Source of the DNA: Solirubrobacteraceae bacterium
GTDB taxonomy: Bacteria; Actinomycetota; Thermoleophilia; Solirubrobacterales; Solirubrobacteraceae
Direction: 5' to 3'
NCBI GenBank assembly: GCA_025935735.1
Contig: JAICUS010000292.1
Location: forward strand, 1-7,437
DNA length: 7,437 bases
Below the pieces are notes generated by a model, which worked only from the letters and a program-made list of their open reading frames with translations, had not been told where the DNA came from and ran no database searches. Of the stretch, positions 1 to 6,777 are shown piece by piece. The first letter of the stretch is position 1; each line of letters starts with the position of its first letter. Both the position numbers and the translations under genes were made by a program.

Positions 1-1137
1 AGCCTTCGCGGCGTTGAGCCGCCCGCCGCTCACGGAGTACTCCGCCATCACGTCGCGCGGGTCGACCGCACCGGCCGGATCCCGCTGGCGCAGCGCGGCT
101 GCCATGTCCAGCGCGGTCCGGAACGGCGGGTTGGGGGGCCGCTCGGCCGAGCCGTCGCCGCCGCCGTCGTCGGGCGGCGCCTGCCCGTCCATCAGTGCCG
201 CGACGCCGGCCACCATCGGCGCCGCCATCGACGTGCCGCTCTGCTGACCGACCCACGTGTTGAAGCCGTTCTTCGACCAGAAGTCCGTGTAGATGTGCTC
301 GCCGGGCGCGAACAGGTCGACCGAGGTCGCGCCGACGTTGCTCTCGCACGACGGCGAGTCGTCGAACGTGCTCGAGCCGACGCAGACGACGTTCAGCGCA
401 GGGGAGCTGCACGGATAGACGGGGAGGTTGTCCTTGTCGATGTCGGTGCCCTCGTTGCCGGCGGCGACCACGAACAGCGTGTCTTGGTGCGCTCCGAAGA
501 ACGTGTTGAGGTCGTCGATCTCGGCCTGCGCCAAAGGGTGCAGCGGATCGGTGGAGAAGGAGGCGACGACGATCTGGGCGCCGTTGTCGACCGCGTACTG
601 GAACGCCGCCTTCACCGACTCGAGCGTGCCGCCCCCGCAATCGTCGAGCGCGGGCACCGGCAGGATCTTGGCGCCGGGCGCCACGCCGACCACGCCGTTG
701 GCGTCGTCGGCCGCGGCGACGACGCCGGCGACCGCGGTGCCGTGGTCCGGCGGCTGCGTCGCATCGCAGCCGGGCGGGTTCACGGGGTCCGGCCACGCGG
801 TGGCACCGTGCACCAGCGCAGGCTTGATGTCGGTGTTGTCCGGATCGATGCGCGTATCGACCACCGCGACGGTGATGCCGACGCCGGTCTGGTCTTCGAC
901 CCGGGCCTGCTGGGCATCGATGTCGGCGTCCTCCACCGCCGTCGGGAACCCTGTCGCGGGACCCGTGTTCTCCAGGCCCCACTGGCGATTGGAGTAATCG
1001 ACGGGCGTCGCCGCCGCGTGGAAGACGACCGCGCTGGCGCGCGCCGCCGCCGGCAGGCCGCCGAACAGCGCGCAGCAGAGGAGGAGGGCGAGCGCAAGGC
1101 CGGTGCGCGGACGCGTCACCCTCGTATGATCGGCCAT
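1..1137 (-). CDS. Secreted subtilisin-like serine protease (peptidase family S8), 3' end cut by window edge
   Basis: Reading the minus strand from the ATG at 1137 gives 379 residues with no stop before the left edge, so the C-terminus is missing. Residues about 12-36 form a hydrophobic export signal ending in an Ala-Ser-Ala cleavage site. QWGLENTG (53-60) is the usual lead-in to the S8 catalytic domain. The triad is visible: Asp94 in VVDTRID, His132 in DHGTAVAG and Ser303 in GTSMAAPMVAG, with oxyanion Asn228 in AAGNEG. It should be an extracellular endopeptidase. There is no clear I9 inhibitory propeptide between the signal and the catalytic domain. The conserved second His of HGTHVAG is Ala here; that residue is not catalytic. 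SGGRLNAAKA at the cut edge matches the end of S8 domains, so probably little of the domain is lost. A GTG at codon 7 is an alternative start. It is transcribed divergently from the reductase-like gene. Confidence 0.95.
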   Translation of the reverse strand, partial: MADHTRVTRPRTGLALALLLCCALFGGLPAAARASAVVFHAAATPVDYSNRQWGLENTGPATGFPTAVEDADIDAQQARVEDQTGVGITVAVVDTRIDPDNTDIKPALVHGATAWPDPVNPPGCDATQPPDHGTAVAGVVAAADDANGVVGVAPGAKILPVPALDDCGGGTLESVKAAFQYAVDNGAQIVVASFSTDPLHPLAQAEIDDLNTFFGAHQDTLFVVAAGNEGTDIDKDNLPVYPCSSPALNVVCVGSSTFDDSPSCESNVGATSVDLFAPGEHIYTDFWSKNGFNTWVGQQSGTSMAAPMVAGVAALMDGQAPPDDGGGDGSAERPPNPPFRTALDMAAALRQRDPAGAVDPRDVMAEYSVSGGRLNAAKA

Positions 1138-1147
1138 GTCCTGGGGG

Positions 1148-1175
1148 CCTTTAGTTAAGAGAATGGAGAAGTCTG
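1148..1175. promoter_or_regulatory. Short divergent intergenic region with AT-rich block and Shine-Dalgarno for the reductase-like gene
   Basis: Only 38 bases separate the start of the minus-strand S8 protease from the start of the plus-strand reductase-like gene. They hold one of the few AT-rich blocks in this part of the window, ttagttaaga at 1151-1160, which could serve as a -10 region in either direction. No convincing -35 is visible. GGAGAA at 1165-1170 lies 5 nt upstream of the TTG at 1176 and is a good Shine-Dalgarno, supporting that non-ATG start. An ATG at 1163 is in another frame and stops after six codons. The promoter role is inferred from position and composition only. Confidence 0.3.
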
Positions 1176-2306
1176 TTGCCTGACCTGAGCGGCCCCGCCG
1201 TTGGCACGTGGAGCGGCGGGCGCTTCATGCGCTTCGGCGAGCCGGTCGACGACGAGCGGTACGCCGCGCTCCTGCGTCCGGACCAGCGTATCCGCACGAT
1301 CCTCACCGCCGACGTCTATGGCGAGGGGGCGGCGGACGCGCTGCTGGGGCGCGCGCTGGAGGGCGTGCCGCGCGAGTCGTATGCGCTCGCCGGGGCGATC
1401 GGGCACGACTTCTACACCGGCGAGCGCGATGGGCCGAAGGGCTTCCCGCGGTTCACCGACCCGCGGCTGCGCGGGCCCGAGGGCTACGCGGACTACGTCC
1501 GGATGGCCACCGAGCGCAGCCTCGAGCGCTGCGGCGCCGACCGCTTCGACCTGCTGCTGCTGCACAACCCGGACCGCACCGGTTACACGAGCGAGGCGGT
1601 GTGGGACGCGCTGGCCGCGGTGCGCGACGAGGGGCTCACGGAGCGGCTCGGCGTCGCCCCCGGCCCGGCCAACGGCTTCACGCTCGACGTCATCGACTGC
1701 CTGGAGCGCTTCGGCGACCGGATCGACTGGGCGATGGTCATCCTCAACCCGCTCGAGCCGTGGCCGGGCGAGCTGGTCCTGCCGGCGGCCGAGCGGCACG
1801 GCGTCAAGGTGATCACCCGCGTCGTCGACTACGGCGGGCTCTTCCACGACGACGTGGCGCCAGGGCACGAGTTCGCCCGCGGCGACCATCGCGGCTTCCG
1901 GCCGGAGGGCTGGATCGAGGCCGGCCGCGACCGGCTGGACCGGATGCGGCCGGTCGCCTCCCGGCACGGCCTGACCATGCTCCAGCTCGCCTGCCAGTGG
2001 AACCTGGCGCACGGACCGGTGCGCTGCGTCGCGCCGACGCTGATCGAGGAGCCGGACGGCGCCAAGCCGATCGAGGCCAAGCGCGCGGAGCTGGCGGCGG
2101 TGGACACGCACGTCGTCCTGAACACGGATGAGGTCGAGGAGATCCGGCGGATCGGCGACAACACCGGCTCGATGACGCTCAAGGGCGCCGCGCCGGACTT
2201 CAGCGGCGAGCCGCTGCCCGACCGCTGGCCGATCAGCCCGGAGCTCTCCGCGCTGGCCGGGCGCTGGGGCATCGAGCCCGTGCGTGACCTGACCAAGGCC
2301 GCTTAA
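1176..2306 (+). CDS. Aldo/keto reductase-like protein with altered catalytic tetrad
   Basis: The 376-residue protein has the (beta/alpha)8 aldo/keto reductase pattern: GTWSGG near the N-terminus, TADVYGEG (44-51), LLGRAL (56-61), DLLLLHNPD (125-133), LGVAPGPANG near 160 for the usual IGVSN, and LQLACQWNLAH in the C-terminal third. Classical members reduce carbonyls with NADPH using Asp-Tyr-Lys-His. Here Tyr48 and His130 are kept, but the Asp position (five before the Tyr) is Leu43, and the Lys of the usual ATKVG strand is Ala74 in LAGAIG. The C-terminal cofactor-binding segment (CVAPTLIEE) also departs from the usual IPG pattern. It may be a non-reductase, or may use a different chemistry; the substrate is unknown. 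The TTG start is chosen because GGAGAA sits 5 nt upstream and the frame reaches the GTW motif at once; Met18 would cut this off. The stop lies inside a 10-bp palindrome, CGCTTAAGCG (2300-2309). The metalloprotease follows after 31 nt. Confidence 0.88.
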   Translation: MPDLSGPAVGTWSGGRFMRFGEPVDDERYAALLRPDQRIRTILTADVYGEGAADALLGRALEGVPRESYALAGAIGHDFYTGERDGPKGFPRFTDPRLRGPEGYADYVRMATERSLERCGADRFDLLLLHNPDRTGYTSEAVWDALAAVRDEGLTERLGVAPGPANGFTLDVIDCLERFGDRIDWAMVILNPLEPWPGELVLPAAERHGVKVITRVVDYGGLFHDDVAPGHEFARGDHRGFRPEGWIEAGRDRLDRMRPVASRHGLTMLQLACQWNLAHGPVRCVAPTLIEEPDGAKPIEAKRAELAAVDTHVVLNTDEVEEIRRIGDNTGSMTLKGAAPDFSGEPLPDRWPISPELSALAGRWGIEPVRDLTKAA

Positions 2307-2337
2307 GCGCGCAGCGCCGCAGTCGATCACCGGGCAG

Positions 2338-3852
2338 ATGCTTCGTCTGCCCGCCATCGGCGCCGTGCTGCTCGCGCTCCCCGCGCTCGCGCTGGCGACG
2401 GCCGGCACCCCGAAGCGGTCCGACGTCTCCGTCCACCGCGACACCCGCGGCGAGCTGCAGGACGTCGACCTCGCCGGCGTCGTGGCCACCGCGCAGGCGG
2501 ACACCAACGCGGACGGCCTGCCCACGACGTGGTGCGGCGACGAGCTGACCGCCAACGACACGGCGCACGCCGCCACGCCGGCCGGCGCCGCCCAGTTCAA
2601 GGTCGTCTACGCCTACGCGGCCGACCGCCCGGACCGCTTCGCCGGCTGGGCGAGCGCGCTGCAGGCGAACGTCGCGGTGATCGAGCGCTTCCTCAGCGCC
2701 GAGGACGGCGGCAAGAAGGCGCTGCGCTTCGACATGGGGACGCGCTGCGGGCCGCAGTACGTCGACATCCAGACGGTCCAGCTGCCCGGCGCGCGCTCCA
2801 GCTACGCCGACGACTTCTCCGCCATCGCCGGCGCGGTGGACCGGGCGCTCGGCCCCGCCTCCGGCCCGCGCGACGCGATCATCCTGGCCGACGGCCTGTC
2901 CGGCTCCACCCAGGAGTACGGCCTGGGCGAGACGATCCTGGGCACGAGCGGCGAGGTGCCGGGCGCGGCCAACGTCCACAACTCCGGCGGCCTGACCTCG
3001 GTGCTGTTCAGCCGCGACGGCGCCGCCGCCCCGGGCGCCGCCAAGTGGGGCTGGTGGCCCGAGGGCATGCTGCACGAGATGACGCACAACCTGGGCGCCG
3101 TGCAGTGGGGCGCGCCGCACTCCACCGAGCCGCCGGGCCAGTCGCTGCCGCAGTACGGCCACTGCTGGCAGGGCGCCGACGTCATGTGCTACACGGAGGA
3201 CTCCGGCGCCGCGCACCCGATGCGGACCGACTGCGCCGCGCTGGCGGGCGCCATCCCCGAGAGCTACGACTGCGGCCGCGACGACTACTTCAACCCGGCG
3301 CCCGCCGCCGGCTCCTACCTCGCCACGCACTGGAACACCTACGACTCGGCGTTCCTGGCGCCGTGCGGCGAGATCGCCCCGGCATGCGGCGGCGGCAACC
3401 TCTGGGTCCCGACCCCGCCGGTCGCCACGAGCCCGCCGAGCACCATGGGCAACGCGCACCGCGGCACGGCCGTCGTGGCTCGCCCGGGCGTGTGGTCGAA
3501 CTCCCCCGCGAGCTACGCGTACCGCTGGCAGCGCCAGGACGGCTTCACCTGGGACGACATCTCCGGCGCGACCGGCCAGCGCTACCTGCCGACCTCCGAC
3601 GACGTCGGGCTGCGGCTGCGGGTGGTCGTCGTGGCGACCAACGACGACGGCAGCGCGAGTGCGGCCTCGTCACCCACGCTGCCGGTCGGCGCGACGCGCC
3701 TGGACCGCAAGGCGGCGACGTCGAGCCACAAGCCGCGCCGGCGGGCGTCCGCCGCGCGGGCGCACGCGTCCAAGAAGAAGCGGGCGAAGGCGCGCGCGGC
3801 GCGCAAGAAGCACCGCAAGGCACGCCACAAGCGCGCGGCCCACCGCCGGTAG
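2338..3852 (+). CDS. Secreted zinc-metalloprotease-like protein with Ig-like domain and polybasic C-terminal tail
   Basis: 504 residues. Residues 1-22 are a signal peptide (MLRLP, then an Ala/Leu core, then ALATA). DTNADGLPTTW near residue 55 resembles a calcium-binding Asp/Asn loop. The core carries HEMTHNLGAVQ at 246-256: His246, Glu247 and His250 fit a gluzincin/metzincin-type HExxH zinc site. The usual third ligand of HExxHxxGxxH is Gln256, so His261 or His275 (YGHC) may fill in. DVMCY at 281-285 resembles a Met-turn. Several Cys suggest disulfides. Residues about 365-450 form an Ig-like domain of the YRWQRQDG...GATGQRYLPTSDDVG type, common in actinobacterial surface proteins. The last 51 residues are low-complexity and basic (24 Lys/Arg, one Asp), possibly for binding anionic wall polymers or nucleic acid. 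It should act outside the cell; proteolysis is inferred, not certain. The Shine-Dalgarno before the ATG is weak. It is probably cotranscribed with the following yqgE. Confidence 0.87.
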   Translation: MLRLPAIGAVLLALPALALATAGTPKRSDVSVHRDTRGELQDVDLAGVVATAQADTNADGLPTTWCGDELTANDTAHAATPAGAAQFKVVYAYAADRPDRFAGWASALQANVAVIERFLSAEDGGKKALRFDMGTRCGPQYVDIQTVQLPGARSSYADDFSAIAGAVDRALGPASGPRDAIILADGLSGSTQEYGLGETILGTSGEVPGAANVHNSGGLTSVLFSRDGAAAPGAAKWGWWPEGMLHEMTHNLGAVQWGAPHSTEPPGQSLPQYGHCWQGADVMCYTEDSGAAHPMRTDCAALAGAIPESYDCGRDDYFNPAPAAGSYLATHWNTYDSAFLAPCGEIAPACGGGNLWVPTPPVATSPPSTMGNAHRGTAVVARPGVWSNSPASYAYRWQRQDGFTWDDISGATGQRYLPTSDDVGLRLRVVVVATNDDGSASAASSPTLPVGATRLDRKAATSSHKPRRRASAARAHASKKKRAKARAARKKHRKARHKRAAHRR

Positions 3853-3859
3853 AGCAACA

Positions 3860-4423
3860 ATGTCGGGCGTGCCCGACGACTCGCTGCGCGGCAAGCTGAT
3901 CCTCGCGTCCCCCATCCTGCACGACCCCAACTTCGCGCGCACGGTGGTGCTGATCGCCGAGCACACCGACGAGGGCGCGATGGGGCTCGTGCTCAACCGG
4001 CCCGCGACCTCGACCGTGGGCGAGGCGGTCCCGGACCTCTCCTGGCTGGCCGGCGACGAGGAGCCCGTCTACGTCGGCGGGCCGGTGGCCGAGACCGCCG
4101 TGATCGTGCTGGCCGAGTTCGACCGGCCGGAGCTGGCCGGCGCGCTGGTAGAGGGCGACCTGGGCTTCATCGGCTCAGACGCCGACGACCCGGAGCACCT
4201 CGACGGCGCGATCCGCCGCGCGCGCGTCTTCGCCGGCCACGCCGGCTGGGGCCCAGGGCAGCTCGAGGACGAGCTCGCCGAGGAGGCCTGGATCATCGAG
4301 CCGCCCAAGCGCGACGAGATCTTCACCGCGGATCCAGGCGATCTATGGGCGGCGGTGCTGCGCCGCAAGGGCCAGAAGTACGCCCTGCTGGCGACGATGC
4401 CGCCGGACCCCTCGCTGAACTAG
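3860..4423 (+). CDS. yqgE: YqgE/AlgH family protein (UPF0301, DUF179)
   Basis: 187 residues, the normal size for this family. Conserved blocks are in order: GKLILASPILHDPNFARTVV near the N-terminus, the GAMGLVLNRPA segment, PVYVGGPV, the FAGHAGWGPGQLEDEL segment, EEAWII, and DLWAAVL near the end. The family is widespread but its biochemical role is unsettled; the AlgH name comes from an alginate-regulation locus in Pseudomonas, and a regulatory role here would be guesswork. No signal or membrane segment is seen, so it is cytoplasmic. I start at the ATG at 3860, because the open frame extends upstream only inside the metalloprotease gene and the family motif begins about nine residues in. AGAG at 3851-3854 is a weak Shine-Dalgarno. 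The gap to the upstream stop is 7 nt, suggesting one transcript. Its stop overlaps the stop of the convergent response regulator in a shared CTAG. Confidence 0.95.
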   Translation: MSGVPDDSLRGKLILASPILHDPNFARTVVLIAEHTDEGAMGLVLNRPATSTVGEAVPDLSWLAGDEEPVYVGGPVAETAVIVLAEFDRPELAGALVEGDLGFIGSDADDPEHLDGAIRRARVFAGHAGWGPGQLEDELAEEAWIIEPPKRDEIFTADPGDLWAAVLRRKGQKYALLATMPPDPSLN

Positions 4424-5088
4424 TCCTTCAAGCGGTAGCCGGCGCCGCGGACGGTCTCGAGCTGGGTGACGCCGAACGGCCGGTCGATCTTGTCGCGCAG
4501 GTAGCGCACGTAGACGTCGACGATGTTCGAGCGGTTCTCGTAGTCGTAGTCCCAGGCGTGCTCGAGCAGCTGGTAGCGGGAGAGCACCTCGCCGGGATGG
4601 CGCATGAACGTCTCCAGCAGCTGGAACTCCTTGGCCGACAGGTTGACCTCGGTGTCCTCGCGCCACACGCGGCGCGACGCGGGGTCGAGCTTGAGCGTGC
4701 CGACCTCGAGCACCGGCGGGCGCTCGACCGGGCCGCGGCGGGCCAGCGCGCGCAGGCGGGCGAGCAGCTCGGCGAACGAGAACGGCTTGGCCAGGTAGTC
4801 GTCGGCGCCGCCGTCGAGGCCGGCCACGCGGTCCTCGACCGAGTCGCGCGCGGTGAGCATGATCACCGGCGACCAGATGCCGTCCTCGCGCAGCTTGCGG
4901 CACGTCTCGAAGCCGTCTATCCCCGGCAGCATCACGTCGAGCACGATCGCGTCGTAGCCCGTCGAGCCGGCCATCCACAGCGCGTCCTCGCCCTTGATGG
5001 CGACGTCCGCCGCGAGTCCCTCCGAGCGCAGACCGCGCCGGATGAGGCTCGCCATCTTGATCTCGTCCTCGACCACCAGCACTCGCAT
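4420..5088 (-). CDS. OmpR/PhoB-family response regulator
   Basis: 222 residues from the ATG at 5088. The N-terminal receiver (about 1-118) has the acidic pocket Glu7-Asp8, phospho-acceptor Asp51 in VLDVMLP, Thr79 in MLTAR and Lys101 in AKPF. The C-terminal winged-helix domain (about 125-222) has LSAKEFQLLE, the SNIVDVYVRYLRDKI recognition region and VRGAGYRL at the end, all typical of OmpR/PhoB DNA binding. It should be phosphorylated by the kinase encoded just upstream and then bind direct-repeat promoter sites; the targets are unknown. Three ATGs are possible, at 5124, 5097 and 5088. I prefer 5088 because MRVLVVEDE is the usual family start, the length fits exactly, and GGGAAG (5104-5099) lies upstream. 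Starting at 5124 would add 12 residues unlike the family and leave only 7 nt after the kinase stop. Confidence 0.96.
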   Translation of the reverse strand: MRVLVVEDEIKMASLIRRGLRSEGLAADVAIKGEDALWMAGSTGYDAIVLDVMLPGIDGFETCRKLREDGIWSPVIMLTARDSVEDRVAGLDGGADDYLAKPFSFAELLARLRALARRGPVERPPVLEVGTLKLDPASRRVWREDTEVNLSAKEFQLLETFMRHPGEVLSRYQLLEHAWDYDYENRSNIVDVYVRYLRDKIDRPFGVTQLETVRGAGYRLKD

Positions 5089-5109
5089 GGATCTCATGCT
5101 TCCCGTCTC

Positions 5110-5137
5110 GTGTGAGCCGAACATGAGAGTCTCACAC
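5110..5137 (-). repeat. Intercistronic 7-bp inverted repeat between kinase and regulator genes
   Basis: GTGTGAG at 5110-5116 and CTCACAC at 5131-5137 are perfect reverse complements separated by 14 nt. In the minus-strand transcript the kinase stop codon (5134-5132) falls in the first arm and the ATG at 5124 falls in the loop. The structure ends about 21 nt before the ATG at 5088, which I take as the regulator start. It has no following U-run, so it does not look like an intrinsic terminator. A role in mRNA stability, processing or translational coupling is inference. Confidence 0.55.
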
Positions 5138-6493
5138 CGGCAGCGCGATCCACACGTCGGCCCCCGGCTCGCCGTTGCGGGCGTGGGCGCTGCCGCCGTG
5201 GGCCTGGGCGACGGCGGACGCGATCGCCAGCCCGAGCCCCGCGCTGCCGCCGCCGCGCGCCTGGTCGGCGCGCGAGAAGCGCTCGAACGCGCGGGGCAGG
5301 AACGCGGGCGGGAACCCCTCGCCCTCGTCGCGCACGTGCAGCTCGACCGCCCCGTCGGCCTGGCGCGCGCTCAGCGCAACCGTGCCGCCGCCGTAGCTCA
5401 GGGCGTTGTCGACCAGGTTGGCCAGCGCCTGCTCGAGCCGCGCGGGATCGGCGCGCACCGTCAGCCCCGGGGCCGACTGGGGATCGAGCGGGCGCCCCTC
5501 GGCCCGCGCGCGGGTCTGGAAGCGCGCGGCGACGCGGCGCAGCACGTCCCCGGCGTCGAGCTCCTGCGGGTTGACGGGCAGCCGCCCCTGGTCCGAGCGC
5601 GCGATCACCAGCAGGTCCTCGGCGAGCCGGGAGAGCCGCTGCGTCTCCTCCGCCGCGGACTCCAGGGCCGCCTCGAGCTCCGCCCGGGTGTGGGGGCCGC
5701 GGAGCGCCAGCTCGAGCTCCATGCGCAGGATCGACAGCGGTGTGCGCAGCTCGTGCGAGGCGTCGGAGACGAACGCCCGCTCGCGGTTGAACGCCACCTC
5801 CAGCCGGCCGAGCATCTCGTTGAGCGTGCGGGCCAGCCGGCTCAGCTCGTCGTCGGCCAGCGGCACGGGCAGCCGGCCGCCGGCCTCGGCGGCGCTGACG
5901 GCGGCGGCGCTGCGGCGCATCCGCTCCACCGGGCGCAGCGCCGCGGCGGCGAGCGCGTAGCCGACGCCCGAGGCGATCAGCAGCGCCAGCGGCCCGCCGA
6001 CGGCGAGCAGGGCGTGCAGCGCGTCGAGCGCCCGCTCGCGCTGCAGCAGCGACTCGCCCACCACGACGACGGCATCGCCCCGCGGCGTGCGGGCCGGCCG
6101 GGCGTACAGGCGCAGCGACGCGCCGTTGGGCTCGTGCCGGTCGGCGATCACCACGTGCCGGCGCGCCCGGGCGGCCTCGGCCGGCGAGAGCAGCGGCTCC
6201 TCGCCGGCGCTCGGCGTCGAGTCGAGCACCTGCGCGTTGGGCTCGAGCAGCTGGGCGAACGCCTCGCCGGTGCGCTCGCGCCGCCCCCGATTGGTCCCGG
6301 TGCGCACGAGCGCGGCGGCGTCGCCGGCGCGCGCGGCCAGCCCGTCGTCGATCGTCGAGTCGAGGTTGTCGGCCACGAGCAGGCTGAGCGCGATCCCGGC
6401 GGCCGCCAACAGCACCGCCATCACGCCGGTGAACGCCAGCGTCAGCCGAACGCGCACCGGCAGGCGGGACAGCAGGCCTGGGCGCGAGCGCAT
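5132..6493 (-). CDS. Membrane sensor histidine kinase with HAMP domain
   Basis: 453 residues. TM1 spans about 17-40 and TM2 about 159-186, framing a roughly 118-residue extracytoplasmic segment with no recognisable sensor fold. HAMP follows (about 183-235, beginning LRPVERM). The HisKA domain has SHELRTPLS with phospho-acceptor His247. The ATPase domain has the N box NLVDNAL (359-365), G1 DEGEGF (389-394), the F box FERF (403-406) and G2 GGGSAGLGLA (414-423). All catalytic boxes are intact, so it should autophosphorylate and pass phosphate to the OmpR-type regulator encoded directly downstream. The signal is unknown. The gene order is kinase first, the reverse of many actinobacterial pairs. 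There is no Shine-Dalgarno before the ATG; a TAAATA sequence ends 6 nt upstream, which would suit a leaderless transcript. Met25 is a less likely start since it would remove the cytoplasmic lead and part of TM1. Confidence 0.96.
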   Translation of the reverse strand: MRSRPGLLSRLPVRVRLTLAFTGVMAVLLAAAGIALSLLVADNLDSTIDDGLAARAGDAAALVRTGTNRGRRERTGEAFAQLLEPNAQVLDSTPSAGEEPLLSPAEAARARRHVVIADRHEPNGASLRLYARPARTPRGDAVVVVGESLLQRERALDALHALLAVGGPLALLIASGVGYALAAAALRPVERMRRSAAAVSAAEAGGRLPVPLADDELSRLARTLNEMLGRLEVAFNRERAFVSDASHELRTPLSILRMELELALRGPHTRAELEAALESAAEETQRLSRLAEDLLVIARSDQGRLPVNPQELDAGDVLRRVAARFQTRARAEGRPLDPQSAPGLTVRADPARLEQALANLVDNALSYGGGTVALSARQADGAVELHVRDEGEGFPPAFLPRAFERFSRADQARGGGSAGLGLAIASAVAQAHGGSAHARNGEPGADVWIALPV

Positions 6494-6515
6494 GGGTTCT
6501 ATTTAGCGCGCTTTC
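6494..6515 (-). promoter_or_regulatory. Candidate promoter of the kinase-regulator operon, possibly leaderless
   Basis: Read on the minus strand, the sequence just before the kinase ATG is AGCGCGCT followed by AAATAGAACCC. TAAATA (6505-6500) resembles a -10 element and ends 6 nt before the start codon, which would put transcription at or next to the ATG. Leaderless genes are common in actinobacteria. AGCGCGCT (6505-6512) is an 8-bp palindrome touching this element and could be an operator half. No good -35 can be identified in the GC-rich sequence further upstream. Position and composition are the only support. Confidence 0.3.
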
Positions 6516-6660
6516 GGCTCCGGGGCGGCGGGGCGGGCTCAGCGAACTGCTTGCTGGGTAGGGAGTGAAGGCCCTCGCCGCCGTGCGTGGATGATCCCGG
6601 TGTTGTAATCGTGGGTGCCCGGCGCGAGCGACGGCTGGCGTAGGGTCGAAGGTGAACCGG
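6516..6660. other. Non-coding stretch between the kinase gene and the IS left end
   Basis: No convincing gene lies here. Short open frames on the minus strand cross it but show no recognisable family and run into the transposase on the wrong strand. Part of it (about 6541-6660) is less GC-rich than the neighbouring genes, with segments such as tgttgtaatc, and reads like intergenic or decayed mobile DNA. I could not identify a riboswitch, small RNA or terminator in it. Confidence 0.4.
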
Positions 6661-6777
6661 GGTCTGACTCAGTGGGTCGAGTCTGTAGAAGTGGTGTAAC
6701 AGCGCCTTCGGCGTCGTCTTGAAGAAGGTCGGCCACCGGGGCGCCTCGAATCGTCGGTCACTGCGAAGCGACTGACG

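Noticed and set aside
295..1158. Plus-strand open frame of 287 codons over the S8 protease
   Set aside because: The opposite strand encodes an intact catalytic triad in one continuous frame; this frame is Arg/Gly/Val-rich shadow sequence.
1163..1183. Six-codon open frame (ATG to TGA) before the reductase-like gene
   Set aside because: Its ATG overlaps the Shine-Dalgarno of the larger gene and has no ribosome site of its own; a leader peptide cannot be supported.
2300..2309. 10-bp palindrome CGCTTAAGCG at the reductase-like gene stop
   Set aside because: It has no loop and no U-run, so it is not a terminator, and a single 10-bp palindrome can occur by chance. Noted only.
1155..2600. Minus-strand open frame of 481 codons opposite the reductase-like gene
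   Set aside because: It is antisense to a gene with clear family motifs, has compositionally biased Arg/Ala/Val/Leu-rich sequence and no recognisable domain. Long antisense frames are expected at this GC content.
2233..3459. Minus-strand open frame of 408 codons opposite the metalloprotease gene
   Set aside because: Low-complexity Gly/Val/Arg/Ala sequence with no family motif, antisense to a gene with signal peptide and HExxH motif.
3659..3859. Upstream extension of the yqgE reading frame
   Set aside because: It overlaps the metalloprotease tail out of frame, is Arg-rich, and the family's conserved start fits the ATG at 3860.
4994..6568. Plus-strand open frame of 524 codons over the kinase gene
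   Set aside because: It is antisense to a complete histidine kinase with all catalytic boxes and has no recognisable domain.
6703..6713. Small hairpin CGCC-TTC-GGCG upstream of the transposase
   Set aside because: A 4-bp stem is too short to support a terminator or regulatory call in GC-rich DNA.
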